Assembly: GCA_039619475.1 (NCBI GenBank)
Contig: CM077115.1
Coordinates: 491,185,352-491,249,351, forward strand
Reading direction: 5' to 3'
Source of the DNA: Icerya purchasi
Taxonomy: Eukaryota; Arthropoda; Insecta; Hemiptera; Monophlebidae
DNA length: 64,000 bases
The notes beneath the pieces are model-generated. The model did not search any database and was not told the DNA's origin. It saw only the letters and a list, made by a program, of their open reading frames with translations. Below are positions 12,134-23,289 of the stretch, one piece after another; within the stretch, counting starts at the first letter, position 1, and every line of letters begins with the position of its first letter. The translations under genes were made by a program, and so were the position numbers.

Positions 12134-12890
12134 CAGGCTCGTCAACCTTTACCCAGAAACAATTAGGAAAGAAAAGAGTCAATTATATTTCGATACGGTC
12201 AGATATTGTTAAGAGAAAGGAACAAATAATACGAATAATCTGTGCGGAGAGGAAAGATAGAACATAAAAGGCGAAATATGGAGTAGGAAGACCGCGCAGT
12301 ATCGATAAAATGGAATAGAGAGCGGAACATTCAGCAGAAAGAAATCAACACTTAATAAACACATGGTCAACATCGCAAACATATTCTTCGTTCGGTTGAA
12401 GAGGATAAAATGTATAGGAAACTAAGAAAAAACGGAAACGGGAAAAAGATAAATTAAAGCATGGCTTAAAAATGAAGACGAATAACGGAGACAACAACAG
12501 AACGACGAAGTGAAGGAAACAAAAAAAAAAAACTATAGGTTAACAGAAAGACTATGTTGAACAGACAGATAAAAAGAACTATTGTTAGTGGAAGAGGAAA
12601 CGTACAAATCCGATACCAAAGTCTGAGAAGAAAACCTTTGCACAGTGGAACCGGATGCGACGATGGGACTTTTTTAAAAAAGAAGTGAGAAGAGGCAGCA
12701 ACCTGAGTACTAAAGAATCCGCCGCTTCATCACCGAAGATGCCCGAATGGCTAGGATCCCGTAATAAATACCAATGTAAATGGAATGAAGGGAAGAAAGA
12801 ACACAAGTGAGCGTATGCGAAGTATGATAAAATCACAGGAATGATCAGGTAGGGGAGAATGATTTAAAGGTCGGTCACGGAGTCAGATAT
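12100..12890 (-). mobile_element. Family A LINE fragment (RNase H and C-terminus), decayed
   Basis: Begins with a 34-T tail (12100-12133). The RC of the adjacent bases reads TTGTTTCTGGGTAAAGGTTG then GACGAGCCTG, matching the family A 3' end, and closest to the copy ending near 56695. RNase H is seen as DPSHSGIFGDEAADSLVLRL (about 12700-12770), where the catalytic His and final Asp are kept. A Jockey LINE is inserted at its left-hand, upstream side (12891-13476). Beyond that, 13490-13570 could continue the RNase H weakly. Many stops. Confidence 0.65.
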
Positions 12891-13476
12891 TTTTTTTTTT
12901 TTTTTAAATTTATACACTATTACGAGCTGTCCATCAAGGACATTTAGTAATACGTGTGAATGAACTTAAACATGAAGGGAGGAGTACCCAATGGCACCTA
13001 CCCGATTACCCCTACCTTAAACAAGGTCCTGCGGTTTCTGGCGTTTCAGTCTTCTTACATTATCGGTAACATCGAGCAATTCTCTAGCAAGAGTGTTCGG
13101 ATGAGAATCGAGTCTGTCTGCGTGTCTTTTAGCGTGAACTTTGATGACATCAGCCACATAATCTACATAGAAATCTCGATGTAAGGTTAGATTAGTAACA
13201 TACCAGGGTGCCTTGGTTATCAACCGAAGGATCTTATTCTGGGAAGTCTGTATTACCTTCAGGTTTGACGGTTTAGCGCAACCCCAAAGTTGAACCCCGT
13301 ATGTCCAGATGGGTTTCAAAATAGTTGTGTATATTAGACGTTTGTTGTCCGTTGTCAGTACACTGTTTCTCCCTATCAGCCAGTACATTTTTTTAACCCG
13401 GATATCTAATTCTTTCTTTTTAACCTGTATATGGTGTTTCCATGTCAATCGGCTGTCTAAGTGCAAACCTAAATAC
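12891..13476 (-). mobile_element. Jockey LINE, 5'-truncated, with 13-bp target-site duplication
   Basis: Minus-strand Jockey C-terminal half. An open frame of 149 codons (13466 down to 13017) reads MHLDSRLTWKHH at its start, then LKPIWTYGVQLWGC, IQTSQNKILR, WYVTNLTLHRDF and ends VRRLKRQKPQDLV, which is the normal Jockey C-terminus. The poly(A) is the T run at 12891-12905. CGGAGTCAGATAT is repeated exactly at 12878-12890 and 13477-13489. The open frame and perfect duplication suggest this is younger than the family A fragment it interrupts. The 5' truncation begins just before the Y/LGMHLDSRL motif. Confidence 0.9.
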
Positions 13477-13570
13477 CGGAGTCAGATATAATTAAGAATT
13501 TGCAAGTAAAAAAGTGATTGGAGGAAATGAAAATAACGCAGGTGTAGGATGATAATCATTTAAAAATTAC

Positions 13571-16500
13571 AGAAAACATATTTAAAATCTTCTCGTCCGA
13601 CCGGTTTCGTGAAAAGTTTCGTCCTATATTCTTTATTCTTCGACCAAGTCGTCGCACTATTATTATTATTCGTTTCTTTCCTTTATACTTTCTATCTCCG
13701 ATCGCCTCAGAATCTGAGTAGCTGATCTAAGTCCATGTAGTTGGGTCAGTGTTTCAACACCGAGCCCATTTAATGAAAAAAAATAAAAAATATTATTATT
13801 CGTGTGAAGAACTTGTTTGTTTTGTTTTTTTTTTTGTTTTTTTCTAGTCGCCATTAAAACAATTCCATTATCATTTATATATTTTTTTTTTTTTTAAATC
13901 ATTTTATTTTATTTCATCCGGCACCGTTATGAAATTAAGAAATCATTTTTTTTATTTACCGCGCGAATTCTACCCCCGTTATTTCCGTGTGTGGGGAATT
14001 CGTTAGACGCGCCGCGCTCGAGAGACACGGGGTGAGTCGAATCGCAGTGAGTGGCGGAATGTCGTCCTGATTTTGTGTTGTCTTTTTTTTTTTTTTTATA
14101 TATATATGTTTTACGTGTTTATTTTTGTTTATTGCATGCCTCACCTCTCAGTAAGATTCACTGATGAAACTCATCACAACGATGAACGTGCGTAATGACA
14201 GTGATCCGGCTTGTTCAGGTGCCTCAGTTGCGCAGTTCGGAACAGCTAAATCGTAGTGCGCAGGAGCAACCCCGTATCGGACTTAGATTGCCGGAGAAAT
14301 TGGTACACTGCTGTTGCACGAATTTAAAGTTGTACAAAATGTCTTTTATAAACACACACTTCTTCACTTTTTTCAGTTATTACCAACATGTTAAATAATA
14401 TTAAAACATCAGAGTTACTTTCCAGTTAATATGTTAAAAACTCGATCTCTAGAGAACAGCCGCTCCAGTTGCCAGTCGGAAGAGGAGCCGAGGTTTTAAT
14501 CAACCATTTCTGTTATGTCTAAACGTTACGAAAAAAAAAAAAAAAAAAAAAAAACAAAACAAAAAATTATATTATCTTTCATATTAATCGAACACTAGTA
14601 ATCATTAACAAAAATGTCGCGCAATAAAATACAGAATTCACAATATTCGGAGGTCGCGAGTTTTTTTTTTTTTTTTTTTTTTTTTTGGTCGAAATGGATT
14701 TCAAACACGACGATGCACATAAGAACTACCTCGCGGTATTTTTCTTTTTCTTTTTTTTTTTTTTTTTTTTTTTTTTGTGTAAGAATTATACACCCGATGC
14801 GCGTGTATTTAAGAAACGATATGAAGTTGCCGAATTGCTTTAACGACATCCTGATCCAGATGACACTGAGCGCACTGCTTCGTAAATCCGGAGAGAACCA
14901 AGCCGAATAATCGACGAACATATCCGGAATTGTTTTAAGAAAAAAAAAAATAAAATCAATAATTATTCTGCTGCCGATGTCGGTGGCGCGACTGACGGTC
15001 AAATGTCGAGAAAAGGTGCATTTGCAGTGTGACAAGCAGATTGGCGGTGGAGTTATATAATGATAGGTGCACTGCTGGAATAGTGAAATGACCAGGTAGC
15101 CAGGCTACTACTCGAGTAAGCGCGAAAAGAGCTGTTGGTCCGTAGCAATGTTAGTGCTATCTGTGCAGAACGATTTTCTCTTGGAACCGAAGCGCTTAAA
15201 AACGAAGACGGCACAAGTGCCGCCTTGATGAATGAAAACTCCGCAATATCTATAATAGTAAAATGGCGACCATAGAAGTGTCCGATCGGAACCGGTTTCG
15301 TGTACGGGTAACGATAATTGACCAAGTTTTCGAAGACGATGGAAAAAAAAAAAAAAAAAAAAAAGTTCTGCGAATTGTTAACTTAAATATAAAATCTTAC
15401 ATAATAAAATTATACACGCAACACGTTTCACAAACGACCGTAGTAACAGCAGCGCACACGGAGGTAATGGAAGTTCGATTTCATTATTTTCGATTAAAGA
15501 AAAAAAGGTATCGAATAAATCGAAAAGCTTTTTAAAAATACTAAAGTTCCATTGATTCGCTAGAAAATAGAGTAGTATGCTAGGATTATTATCTAAGCAC
15601 TCGTCGAGGAGGTCTTCTTTGAATTTACCCAAGCGCTTTCGACTATCGGTACTCTTTTTTTTAAATTATCAAGAGGAACTTTTGGCTTTTAGAGGGTTAT
15701 TTCGCTGAAAGGGAGGAATATGAAAGTGTTACCGTTTTCGACGAACCTGCGCAGTAGTCGTGGTATTTTGCCCATTCGAATAAAATAATTCGGCAGAAGC
15801 GCGGCTAAGTGAAATTAAGCTATTCGGCAAGAAGTCTGAGCAAATAGCAAGAGAAAAAGATATACTAACTGGACCGGCTGCGATTTTTAGGATCATTCAG
15901 TACGTTGTGAATGGTCGGAGGACCATTTCATTCTACTATTCGTTATTTTAAAGTAATTATCGTCGACAGCGTTTCTTCCTTAGATAATGTTGCTCGGCGT
16001 GCACTTTTAAGAAGTCGTTAGAGGAATAAACTAAAACGCGACTCCATTTTTAAGGTGTAATGGTATTAGCAGAAGTGATTTCGTTATGGAATCGGAACAG
16101 TGTTCGCGATTATTATTCCGATATGTTTTTAAATTTTCGCAATTTTCTAATCATTAAAAATAGTCCTCCGATGGTTGCTAAATGTGTGTCGTTGAAGAAA
16201 CGTTAAAAGTGAGCGTTTTATTTGAAACGAGTCTGATTTTACTCGAAGCTTATCGATAATTTTTCGATTATGTCTCGCTTATTTAAATTTTTGCCGTGAA
16301 ACTTTTTTTTTCTCGCACATACACGTTGTCTTCTTTCCGGATTTCTCGTGATTCTTTTAATGAAATTTTTTGTAGAATTGAGCTTCTCTTATTCTCTTCG
16401 CGATTACTTCGTACTACTGCACCATAACCAGCGACAAATATGTGATTAAAGGTCCGCTATTAATTTTAAAAAAGAACAGAGTATTATAGCGTTGATACGG

Positions 16501-17089
16501 TTAGTATTATGTTTCTGTAAAATACATATATGCATAAATATAATATACATATGTACGATACATATATTTTTTCTTTACATTTTCAACTAACACCCCCCGA
16601 TATTTCTCTTTTCTGAGCGTTAAAATGCGTGTAAGTGCCCATCTAGGATACACCGCGCATATTTTGAATTTTAACAGCTACTCTGCATAAACTTTGCATA
16701 TTTATAAGACTTTAGTATCATTCGCGTTTGCCATCTAGAAAATTGAAGACTATGTAAAAGGCGTGTACGTCAAGTATGCGCGTGAAATTTTCGGAACGAT
16801 TAAGACACTCCTTTCAAAACGAAGCAGATAATTTACAAGCAGTTATCTAGTTTTACGTTTTTGCTACTCTTATTAGAGTGCAAATAAGTAACGAATGAAA
16901 AATTAACTTTTTTCAACGCGGAACAACCCGTAATTCGTAAATGATTTTTTTTTCCCCCGACACAGACTTATGGATTTCTTAATTCGGGTTTTTTTATAAT
17001 CGAATATAACGAAAACTCATTACTAAGCTTAGGCGAAGAATAAGTGAAACTTTCAAACATGGACATCGTCGTAGATAATATTTTCCCTA
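13571..17089. other. Anonymous DNA with long homopolymers
   Basis: No gene supported on either strand. Long runs: A at 14531-14554, T at 14661-14686 and 14751-14776, A at 15343-15364. These produce poly-Lys/poly-Phe open frames of 90-146 codons that look spurious. Otherwise unremarkable AT-rich DNA. Confidence 0.5.
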
Positions 17090-17134
17090 TTCTTCTTCTT
17101 CTTCTTCTTCTTCTTCTTCTTCTTCTTCTTCTTC
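17090..17134. repeat. (TTC)n microsatellite, LINE tail
   Basis: Fifteen perfect TTC/GAA units directly after the family C C-terminus. Interpreted as its 3' tail. Confidence 0.9.
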
Positions 17135-17310
17135 GTGCAACCCGATTCGGCGGGTATAGCTTAACCACTTTTCATGGATTCAACCATATGACGAAATGAG
17201 AGTCTCGACTTCTTGCAATCTGGAACACTTCTTCTACTAACTCCAGTCCATTGCTTTTATATTTTGGAGCCAAGAAATCCTTCTATACACTCGTTTTTTT
17301 TTTAATCCCC
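17090..17310 (-). mobile_element. Family C LINE C-terminus with (GAA)n tail
   Basis: On the minus strand QWTGVS and, one frame over, VEEVFQIARSRDS, then FRHMVESMKSG occur in the order found at the C-terminus of RTE-like elements, followed by the stop and a 45-base (GAA)n tail, which appears as (TTC)n at 17090-17134. The endonuclease of the same kind of element lies 330 bases further on at 17640-18115, same strand, so both may be pieces of one copy with its RT deleted or replaced. Confidence 0.6.
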
Positions 17311-17526
17311 GCCGGCCAATTTTAGGTGTGCCTTATATGTAAATAAAAAAATATATGGGAAGTTAACGCGAAAGCGAGTGTATATTATGAATAACTAATA
17401 GTTCTTAATACATTTAAGAATTCGTAATAGACACGTAGCTAGTAATATTATCATAACCCTCCTTTGTTCCGGTAATTTCTATCTGTTAGTTTACATCTCC
17501 ATGATTTAATGCTATTTCTATCAAAG

Positions 17527-17603
17527 TCGTCGCGATAGCCTAGTTGCTGGAGCGCTTGACTTCCGTTACGGAGGTCACGGGTTCGATCCCGGGCGACGAT
17601 AGG
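17527..17603 (+). repeat. tRNA-like sequence: SINE head or tRNA pseudogene
   Basis: Contains an A-box-like GATAGCCTAGTTGCTGG, a perfect 8-bp hairpin GACTTCCG-TTA-CGGAGGTC in the anticodon position, and a B box GGGTTCGATCCCGGG. The ends pair as an acceptor stem (GTCGTCG with CGACGAT, six pairs plus one wobble). The anticodon loop lacks U33 and the T stem is shifted, so it is unlikely to be a working tRNA. The wording GATAGCCTAGT and ACGGGTTCGA is shared with the SINE heads at 36678 and 56965. Confidence 0.5.
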
Positions 17604-17639
17604 ACTTATTACAAAGAATTAAATTAAATACTCGCTAAT

Positions 17640-18115
17640 AATCACGTGGAAGACATTGGCAAACATGCATACCATCATTTCTTCATCATATGATATTGTA
17701 GGCGCGTAAACCTGAACGATTTGCAATGAAATTTTCTTATCAATCGCTATAACCAGAGGTACGCTAAATGTTCTGATATGCCTTTAAATTTGATTACGTT
17801 TTGTGTTTAGATCTTTATGCACCAAGAAACCAATTCCATGAACTTTCTGGTCTTGTCCCTTCCAATACAACGTATGACCATGTTCATGTAAATAGTAATG
17901 CTTCTTCTCCAGAACGCCTCACTTCACTTAAACCGATTATATTCCATTTTATTTTTCGAGTTTCATACAATAACTGATGTAGTTTATTTTGTGTTGCTAA
18001 CGAACGCACATTATACGTTGCTAACATCAATGATGTTTTAGGTGTTTTTGATGGCTTGTATGGAGTCGCATGTCCACACTGACGCCTGCTATATGTCGAC
18101 CTAGGGTCCCCTGAT
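17640..18115 (-). mobile_element. Family C LINE apurinic-type endonuclease domain
   Basis: The minus strand reads the N-terminal AP-endonuclease domain of an RTE-like LINE. LATYNVRSLATQNKLHQLL (about 18020-17965) holds the first catalytic Asn; IKWNIIGLSEVRRSGEEALL (about 17945-17895) holds the catalytic Glu; then, after a shift, TLYWKGQDQKVHGIGFLVHK and IVQVYAPT (about 17710-17695), a standard endonuclease block. Frames change at least twice. No RT is found between this and the C-terminus at 17090-17310. Confidence 0.75.
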
Positions 18116-18154
18116 ATTTTAAGGTCTTTCAGTGCAGGGTACTAAGGGCACTCG

Positions 18155-18477
18155 TTTTTTTTTTTTTTTTTTTTTTTTTTTGGGTGTAATTCATATTGAC
18201 AAGAGTAAGAGTAATATAGGTTGGACGGGGAAAGAAGGTCAAACTTTCTCACGATGACCCAGTTCGATTTGGAAAGCGGTTGATGGTAGCTCAGCTAACT
18301 AGAGCTTGGCACGTCACCGTTGTTCATAATAAATGAATCATCCGCTGCCATACCTTAAGATGGTAAACCTATCTCTGTTTCCATCTATCTACGGCGGCTA
18401 CCAGTTCTTATGCTGGCCTCTAGACCATCAAACGCCCTTTTGTTTGCAGACCTAAATTCAGTCTAGGATTGGTTACC
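18155..18477 (-). mobile_element. Unidentified retroposon-like insert with poly(A) tail
   Basis: A 27-T run (18155-18181), reading as a minus-strand poly(A), is followed by about 300 bases not matching the other families. It replaces the expected 3' end of the family A copy at 18478-19090. On the plus strand 18290-18320 resembles a tRNA D arm (TAGCTCAG-AGAGC type) with a B-box-like AGTTCGATTTGG just upstream, in the wrong order for a tRNA. It could be a LINE 3' UTR or a SINE. Confidence 0.35.
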
Positions 18478-19090
18478 CACCGCATGGAGTAGGAAGACCA
18501 AGATCCAAAAGCTGAGAATAGAAGAGAGAACGTTCAGAAGAAAGTAGGGAACATTCGAAGGGAAACGTATGATTGACACGACACACAGAAGAAACGAATT
18601 TTCGGGTTAAAGAGGACTCCGTGGAGAAGAGGCGAGGGAAAAACGAATATGTGACGAAAGGAATAAGCTATAAGTGAAACGAAGGCGACATATGGCACCA
18701 TCAGGGGACGACAAAGAGAAGGAAACTTGTCAAACCAACTGGTGGGAGAAGGTAAAGGCTGGACGGAAAGATAAAAGGAATTCGGATTGAAGAAAAGGGA
18801 AAAATAAATATCATTCCATCATCTAAGGGGTAAAACGTATATGATTAATATTGTCAGCAGGAAATTCACGAAGAGGATGTCTATTGGAAACCCCTAACTC
18901 ATTACCCTCCATTCCAGCATGGCTACGATGATCCACAGTATAGATCTATTCGGATAGAACGGAACAATTCGTGAATTCGATTTGCGAATAGGAAGAACGT
19001 CCACGAGAGGGCAACGGTAGGAAAGAAGAAATCGCCCGCATGATTTGAAATGCGTTGCCACCTGTGCGTGAGGATAGTATATTTCTCGCG
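18478..19090 (-). mobile_element. Family A LINE, RNase H and zinc-finger fragment
   Basis: Minus strand. HAGMEGNEL (about 18930-18905) is the RNase H His motif with W-I just before it, and HAQVATHFKSCG (about 19060) aligns with LSDAQSVLQSITS of the intact copies. Further on, LRFTYSLFLSHI, CRVNHT, LLSSERSLFYSQLLDLGLPT and PCGG (about 18640-18480) match the zinc-finger region of the copy at 29786. Several frameshifts. The true 3' end is missing at 18478. Confidence 0.65.
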
Positions 19091-19791
19091 GCATTTAGCG
19101 CAAATTGAACGTTCCGTTATACGTTTTAATCCACGAAATTTTTATCAGGTTAATTACTAACCGCATTCGAGACTAAACGAATTAGGATATTCTGTGCAGC
19201 GCACATGACACATCTCGTCGCGTGTCTTTTATACATACGTGGAATATTAAGCTCTCGATGTAATTAGACAAACACCGGTGGGCAGATAGGCACTTACTTT
19301 GGAACCACTATATTTTAGTGATATCCTTTGCGCAATTTCACAATATGAGTCCGAACGGTCTTTAGCACTCTTATATAATGAACATTCTTTCGCGAAAGAC
19401 TAGGTGATAGGGGAAAATAGAGATTTGTTTGTAGCTTTTTTTCCCAAACATGTACAAAAATAAATACCAGTTTACCATTATTCTAAAGTGTTGGCGTGTT
19501 TTGAATGTTCTTTTTGATATCATTATTATATTAGCGCCGGAGATTACTAAAAATTTAAATGATAATCCACCCAGATATTGAACCCCTTTTTTCTTTTCGA
19601 TTATTTTTTCACTAATTATAATGTTCCTCCCTAAACTGGTTTAGTGAAAATAACGGTTTAAAAGAAATTTTCATTATATTTACATTATGCGTACTTTCGG
19701 ACAATCCAGTACCGTTGCTTCGGGTAAAAGTGCTAAAATTATTCGATTTCTTAGATCAAAAATGCTAAATGGTTCGTTATAAGTAGTAACT

Positions 19792-19842
19792 TTGACGGAA
19801 ATATACAAAAATTTGTACAATATTTTTGTATATTTCCGTCAA
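19792..19842. repeat. Perfect 21-bp inverted repeat (hairpin, 9-nt loop)
   Basis: The left arm TTGACGGAAATATACAAAAA(T) at 19792-19812 is the exact reverse complement of 19822-19842, with loop TTGTACAAT. A (TG)n run follows 16 bases later. Confidence 0.95.
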
Positions 19843-19858
19843 CGTTTCCGTCGAATTG

Positions 19859-19885
<27 letters not shown>
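19859..19885. repeat. (TG)n microsatellite
   Basis: About 13 TG units beside the hairpin. Confidence 0.95.
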
Positions 19886-19889
<4 letters not shown>

Positions 19890-22800
19890 GAATGATAGAT
19901 CGGGTTGAGGAGAAAAATCGAGTCACACCGTGCGGAGTGAAGGTCGGCAGGGACCCGAAAATGAAACGATAAAGCTCGCGAAGAAATATGCACAATCGAA
20001 AGAAGATAACACGGAAGGGGAGAGTTTCTATCGTCTGGCAAACGTTGAGGTATTTTTATCAGTGTAACATTTTGCTTTGGGGAAAACGGTAAGTATCGTT
20101 TTCATATGTGGCGGGAGACCTGCAAAGTAAACGTTGCTCTGACGTACGTCATTCAAGCCGCCTTACCGTCTCACCGCGATAATGTTGGAATTCTCGAAAA
20201 GAAATGATACACGGAATGGGGAAATATTTTACCGAGGCGCTATATTCACATTTCGCATGTGACAATATACAAATCGCTTTTTTCTTTTCCTTCCTTTTCT
20301 CGTTCTACAGTCACGTCGCGGTTCATTGCAGAATTCCAATATAGAAAACACCGGATATACAAACTCCCGAAAAGCTATTAATTCACCTCGAACGAAGCGA
20401 GGCTCGCTACATCCCTAGAACGGGGTAAATATTTTAAACGGCATTGTACAGCCTCGCAAGGATTGGTCCGTAGGGGGTTATATATACTTTGTATTCTTCC
20501 ATATCGTAGAGACGTGCAAATGCGTGATTTTTCGACACACATGAAATCTTTCAGAAGAAAAAAAAAAAAAATGCAAGAAATCAAACGCTTTTTTCAAAAA
20601 TATATTATCAATCTTAAATATGAGATAAAAAAAAAAAAAGAAAAAAAAAATGAATTATTTACTTTCAATTTAAAAACGGGTTTCGCTAACGATTAAAATT
20701 TTTTAGCCATTATTCACCGAAAAATCAACTCGTCTTCTAGGAAGCACGACATGAAGGAAAATTTAAAATTCTAGAAAAACGCGCAAAAACATTTCCCGGC
20801 CTCCTATCGTCGATCGCCACGATTATTTTCCCTGTCTTGGAATTTTTTTCGAAAAAAAGAAAACAAATTAAAAGTGCAAATGTGTAAAACACCTTTTCAG
20901 GGTGTTATAAATAGTAGACCGTTTTGAAAAACACTTAAATATCGCATTATTGAGAAAATCAAAATATTTTAGCCTAAAGACGCATGTTTCGTAAATTGAA
21001 CAAAAAAAAGTCACACAAAAAGAATACGAACCCTTTGTTAAAACAAGTTTTATTAATTGAATTGTCTCGCGAAACATAAATTATAACAATAACACAATCA
21101 TCAGATAGGAAACTAAGTAGCTCCTCAGGCTGAAATCGTGTTTCCGTTCGAAAAATGGATAATGCTTTTAATGCTAGTTACCGCGGAAGCGTGAAATACG
21201 TTTTCAAGATGATATAGTTGTTCGCAAAATATTGAAAAAATTAAATATTTCTTCCAGTCTGAAAATGTGTTTCACGCTAAGAAAGAAAAAAAAACAAAAA
21301 AAAAAAACAAAAAACGAGGAAGGTTTTGTTCGAGGAACGTTTTATTCTCCGCATTACTGTCGTGAGTGTCAGACAGCGCGCGTTTATGCTTAAATAAAAT
21401 TAGACCCGACCGACCAGCAGGAAATAGTCCGGGCAAATTTTTCGGTTAAATTTAGTGTGATGAAGGGAGTGCCACAAATGGGGTTGAAGTTGCTTATCGT
21501 TTGGAGTGCTGGTGAAGAAAAATAGATACCGCTGAAAGTGCTGCGAAGTCTTAAAACGTAGACAATTTTTTGTCTTGGGCGTTGTGCGAGTTTTACATTT
21601 TAAATTTATTATTATGTTTTTGAACCTTTCTCGGCTTCTTTTCGTTCTGTGTTTTTTTTGTTTTTTTTTCGTTTTCTTTCTTGTGTTTGGAAATTCCGTC
21701 AACAAGATCGTAACTTTTCCCATTTTATTCGTACCCTCCGCCGTTCCTTCGGCGACTTGGTTAACTTTCTCCGAGTTTGTTCAGATAGCGATGTAGCAAA
21801 TTCCTCTTTCTTCTCTAAATGATGACGACAAATCTTTTACTTTAACCCACTTGCCCACCACATGAAAAAAACAAAAACAAAACAAAAAACATAAAAAACG
21901 GTCACCGATGGAAAAGGAAGAGTGAAAAGTCGCTCGAATTGTGCGCTGTGTGAACGCACACATCAAAATTACCGGAAAAACAAAAGAAACAAGACGTTCT
22001 TTCGGTGGTTCCTCGTTTGCTTCCGTCGCTTCCTTTTATATTTAGTTCACCGGCCAGGAGTTATAAATCAGATATTATTTCCGGCTCATCCAGAACACAG
22101 TTTGCACCACGTGAAGATAAGTCCCCTCTTTAATGTTTCGCCGACCGGAATCAAAAACTGGCAAAGAAATTTTTAGCTTAATTGGCTCGATTTTCAAAAT
22201 CAGGGTTTCATCATCATTCCTACCAATTCGACACCAGACGCGTCTGTATTAGTCCTGAACCACCGTTTTGCTCATTTCAGGGATAAAGGAAATACACAGA
22301 GGCGAGCTGTTTCTTTACGATATAAATGGAATCGTTTTCTCCACTTACAGACTTCTTCCAGACCGATTATGTACGGAAGACATATCGCGGAGGCCTTGTT
22401 TGGCTGTCTTTGTAAACTCTAAGGGGACAGGGGGGCAAACGACGCCAGCATCTGTCAATATCGGCACTGCCAATGTTTTTAATTAAACCTGTTACATAAC
22501 AGCACTGTATCGATACACGGATTAAAATTGTTACTACATACATATTACTAATTCGTTTTTGTTTTAACCAGAAAACATATTGCGCGTAATGTAAAGAAAG
22601 GTCTCGACGTTTCAGATTTATTTAACATAGCGTTGGAAAGTAGGTTTCTAAATGTTCACCAGTTAACATTTGTCTAAGCATTTATGTGTAGATGCATGAT
22701 AAACAGCTAACGATTAATATAGAAAAAAAACTAAAGGTTTCGCACATCAGAAGCAGATATGAGAACATACAATTACAATGCGTGATAGCAACTGGTTTAT

Positions 22801-22964
22801 GTGACTGTTTGCCGCCAACTGGGACATGCGCGGATGTACTAGTCCGTTGGTAACAACGAAGGAATTTAAATATCTACGCTTAAAATCACTGATAAAAACA
22901 CATTAACTTGAGATAGGCATATTTTAAGAGGTTATTTAACAGAATTGGACAAATGATACCACAG

Positions 22965-22988
22965 TATTATTATTATTATTATTATTAT
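22965..22988. repeat. (ATT)n microsatellite
   Basis: Eight ATT units just left of a SINE copy. Confidence 0.9.
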
Positions 22989-23040
22989 ATAGATTAGCTC
23001 AATCAATTCCATATAGAACGGTCTTTGAATTTACCATCAC

Positions 23041-23255
23041 GCTATATAGTGCTGTCCAGGTTTACCCAGCTTGAAATAATTGGGTACCACCAGAGAAATC
23101 TCGGAAGATAAAGGCGGATAATCCAAAAGTAGAAAAGAACTGGCCCCAGTATTCTCCTTAGATCCATTAGAACCTTAAGTACATTATGAAAAGCTTAACT
23201 TCACAATTCATGATACTCTATCAAGGATATCCATGGGACTTACTTTACCGTACTA
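23041..23255 (+). mobile_element. tRNA-derived SINE, copy 1 (headless)
   Basis: Reverse complement of the body of the SINE at 36386-36678. Shared blocks include AGAACTGGCCCCAGTATTCT, CCTTAAGTA, ATTATGAAAAGCTTAACTTC and the tail GACTTACTTTAC. The tRNA head is missing on the left. No target-site duplication was found. Confidence 0.75.
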
Positions 23256-23261
23256 GAATTA

Positions 23262-23287
23262 CATATATATATATATATATATATATA
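23262..23287. repeat. (AT)n microsatellite
   Basis: About 13 AT units between the SINE and the family B LINE. Confidence 0.9.
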
Positions 23288-23289
23288 CG

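Larger units (their letters stand above)
19091..22960. other. Anonymous DNA with a perfect hairpin and simple repeats
   Basis: No gene supported. It holds the 21-bp hairpin at 19792-19842, (TG)n at 19859-19885 and A-rich tracts near 20557-20650 and 21282-21315. Open frames of up to 107 codons are antisense to each other and low in complexity. Confidence 0.5.

Noticed and set aside
14595..15035. 146-codon minus-strand open frame
   Set aside because: Dominated by poly-Lys from T runs; no domain, and antisense frames are equally open.
18261..18330. tRNA gene
   Set aside because: A D-arm-like segment exists but the B-box-like sequence lies upstream of it, so no tRNA fold is possible.
21400..21796. 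Opposing 107- and 73-codon frames
   Set aside because: Low-complexity Lys/Phe-rich frames on both strands of A/T-rich DNA; no motif.
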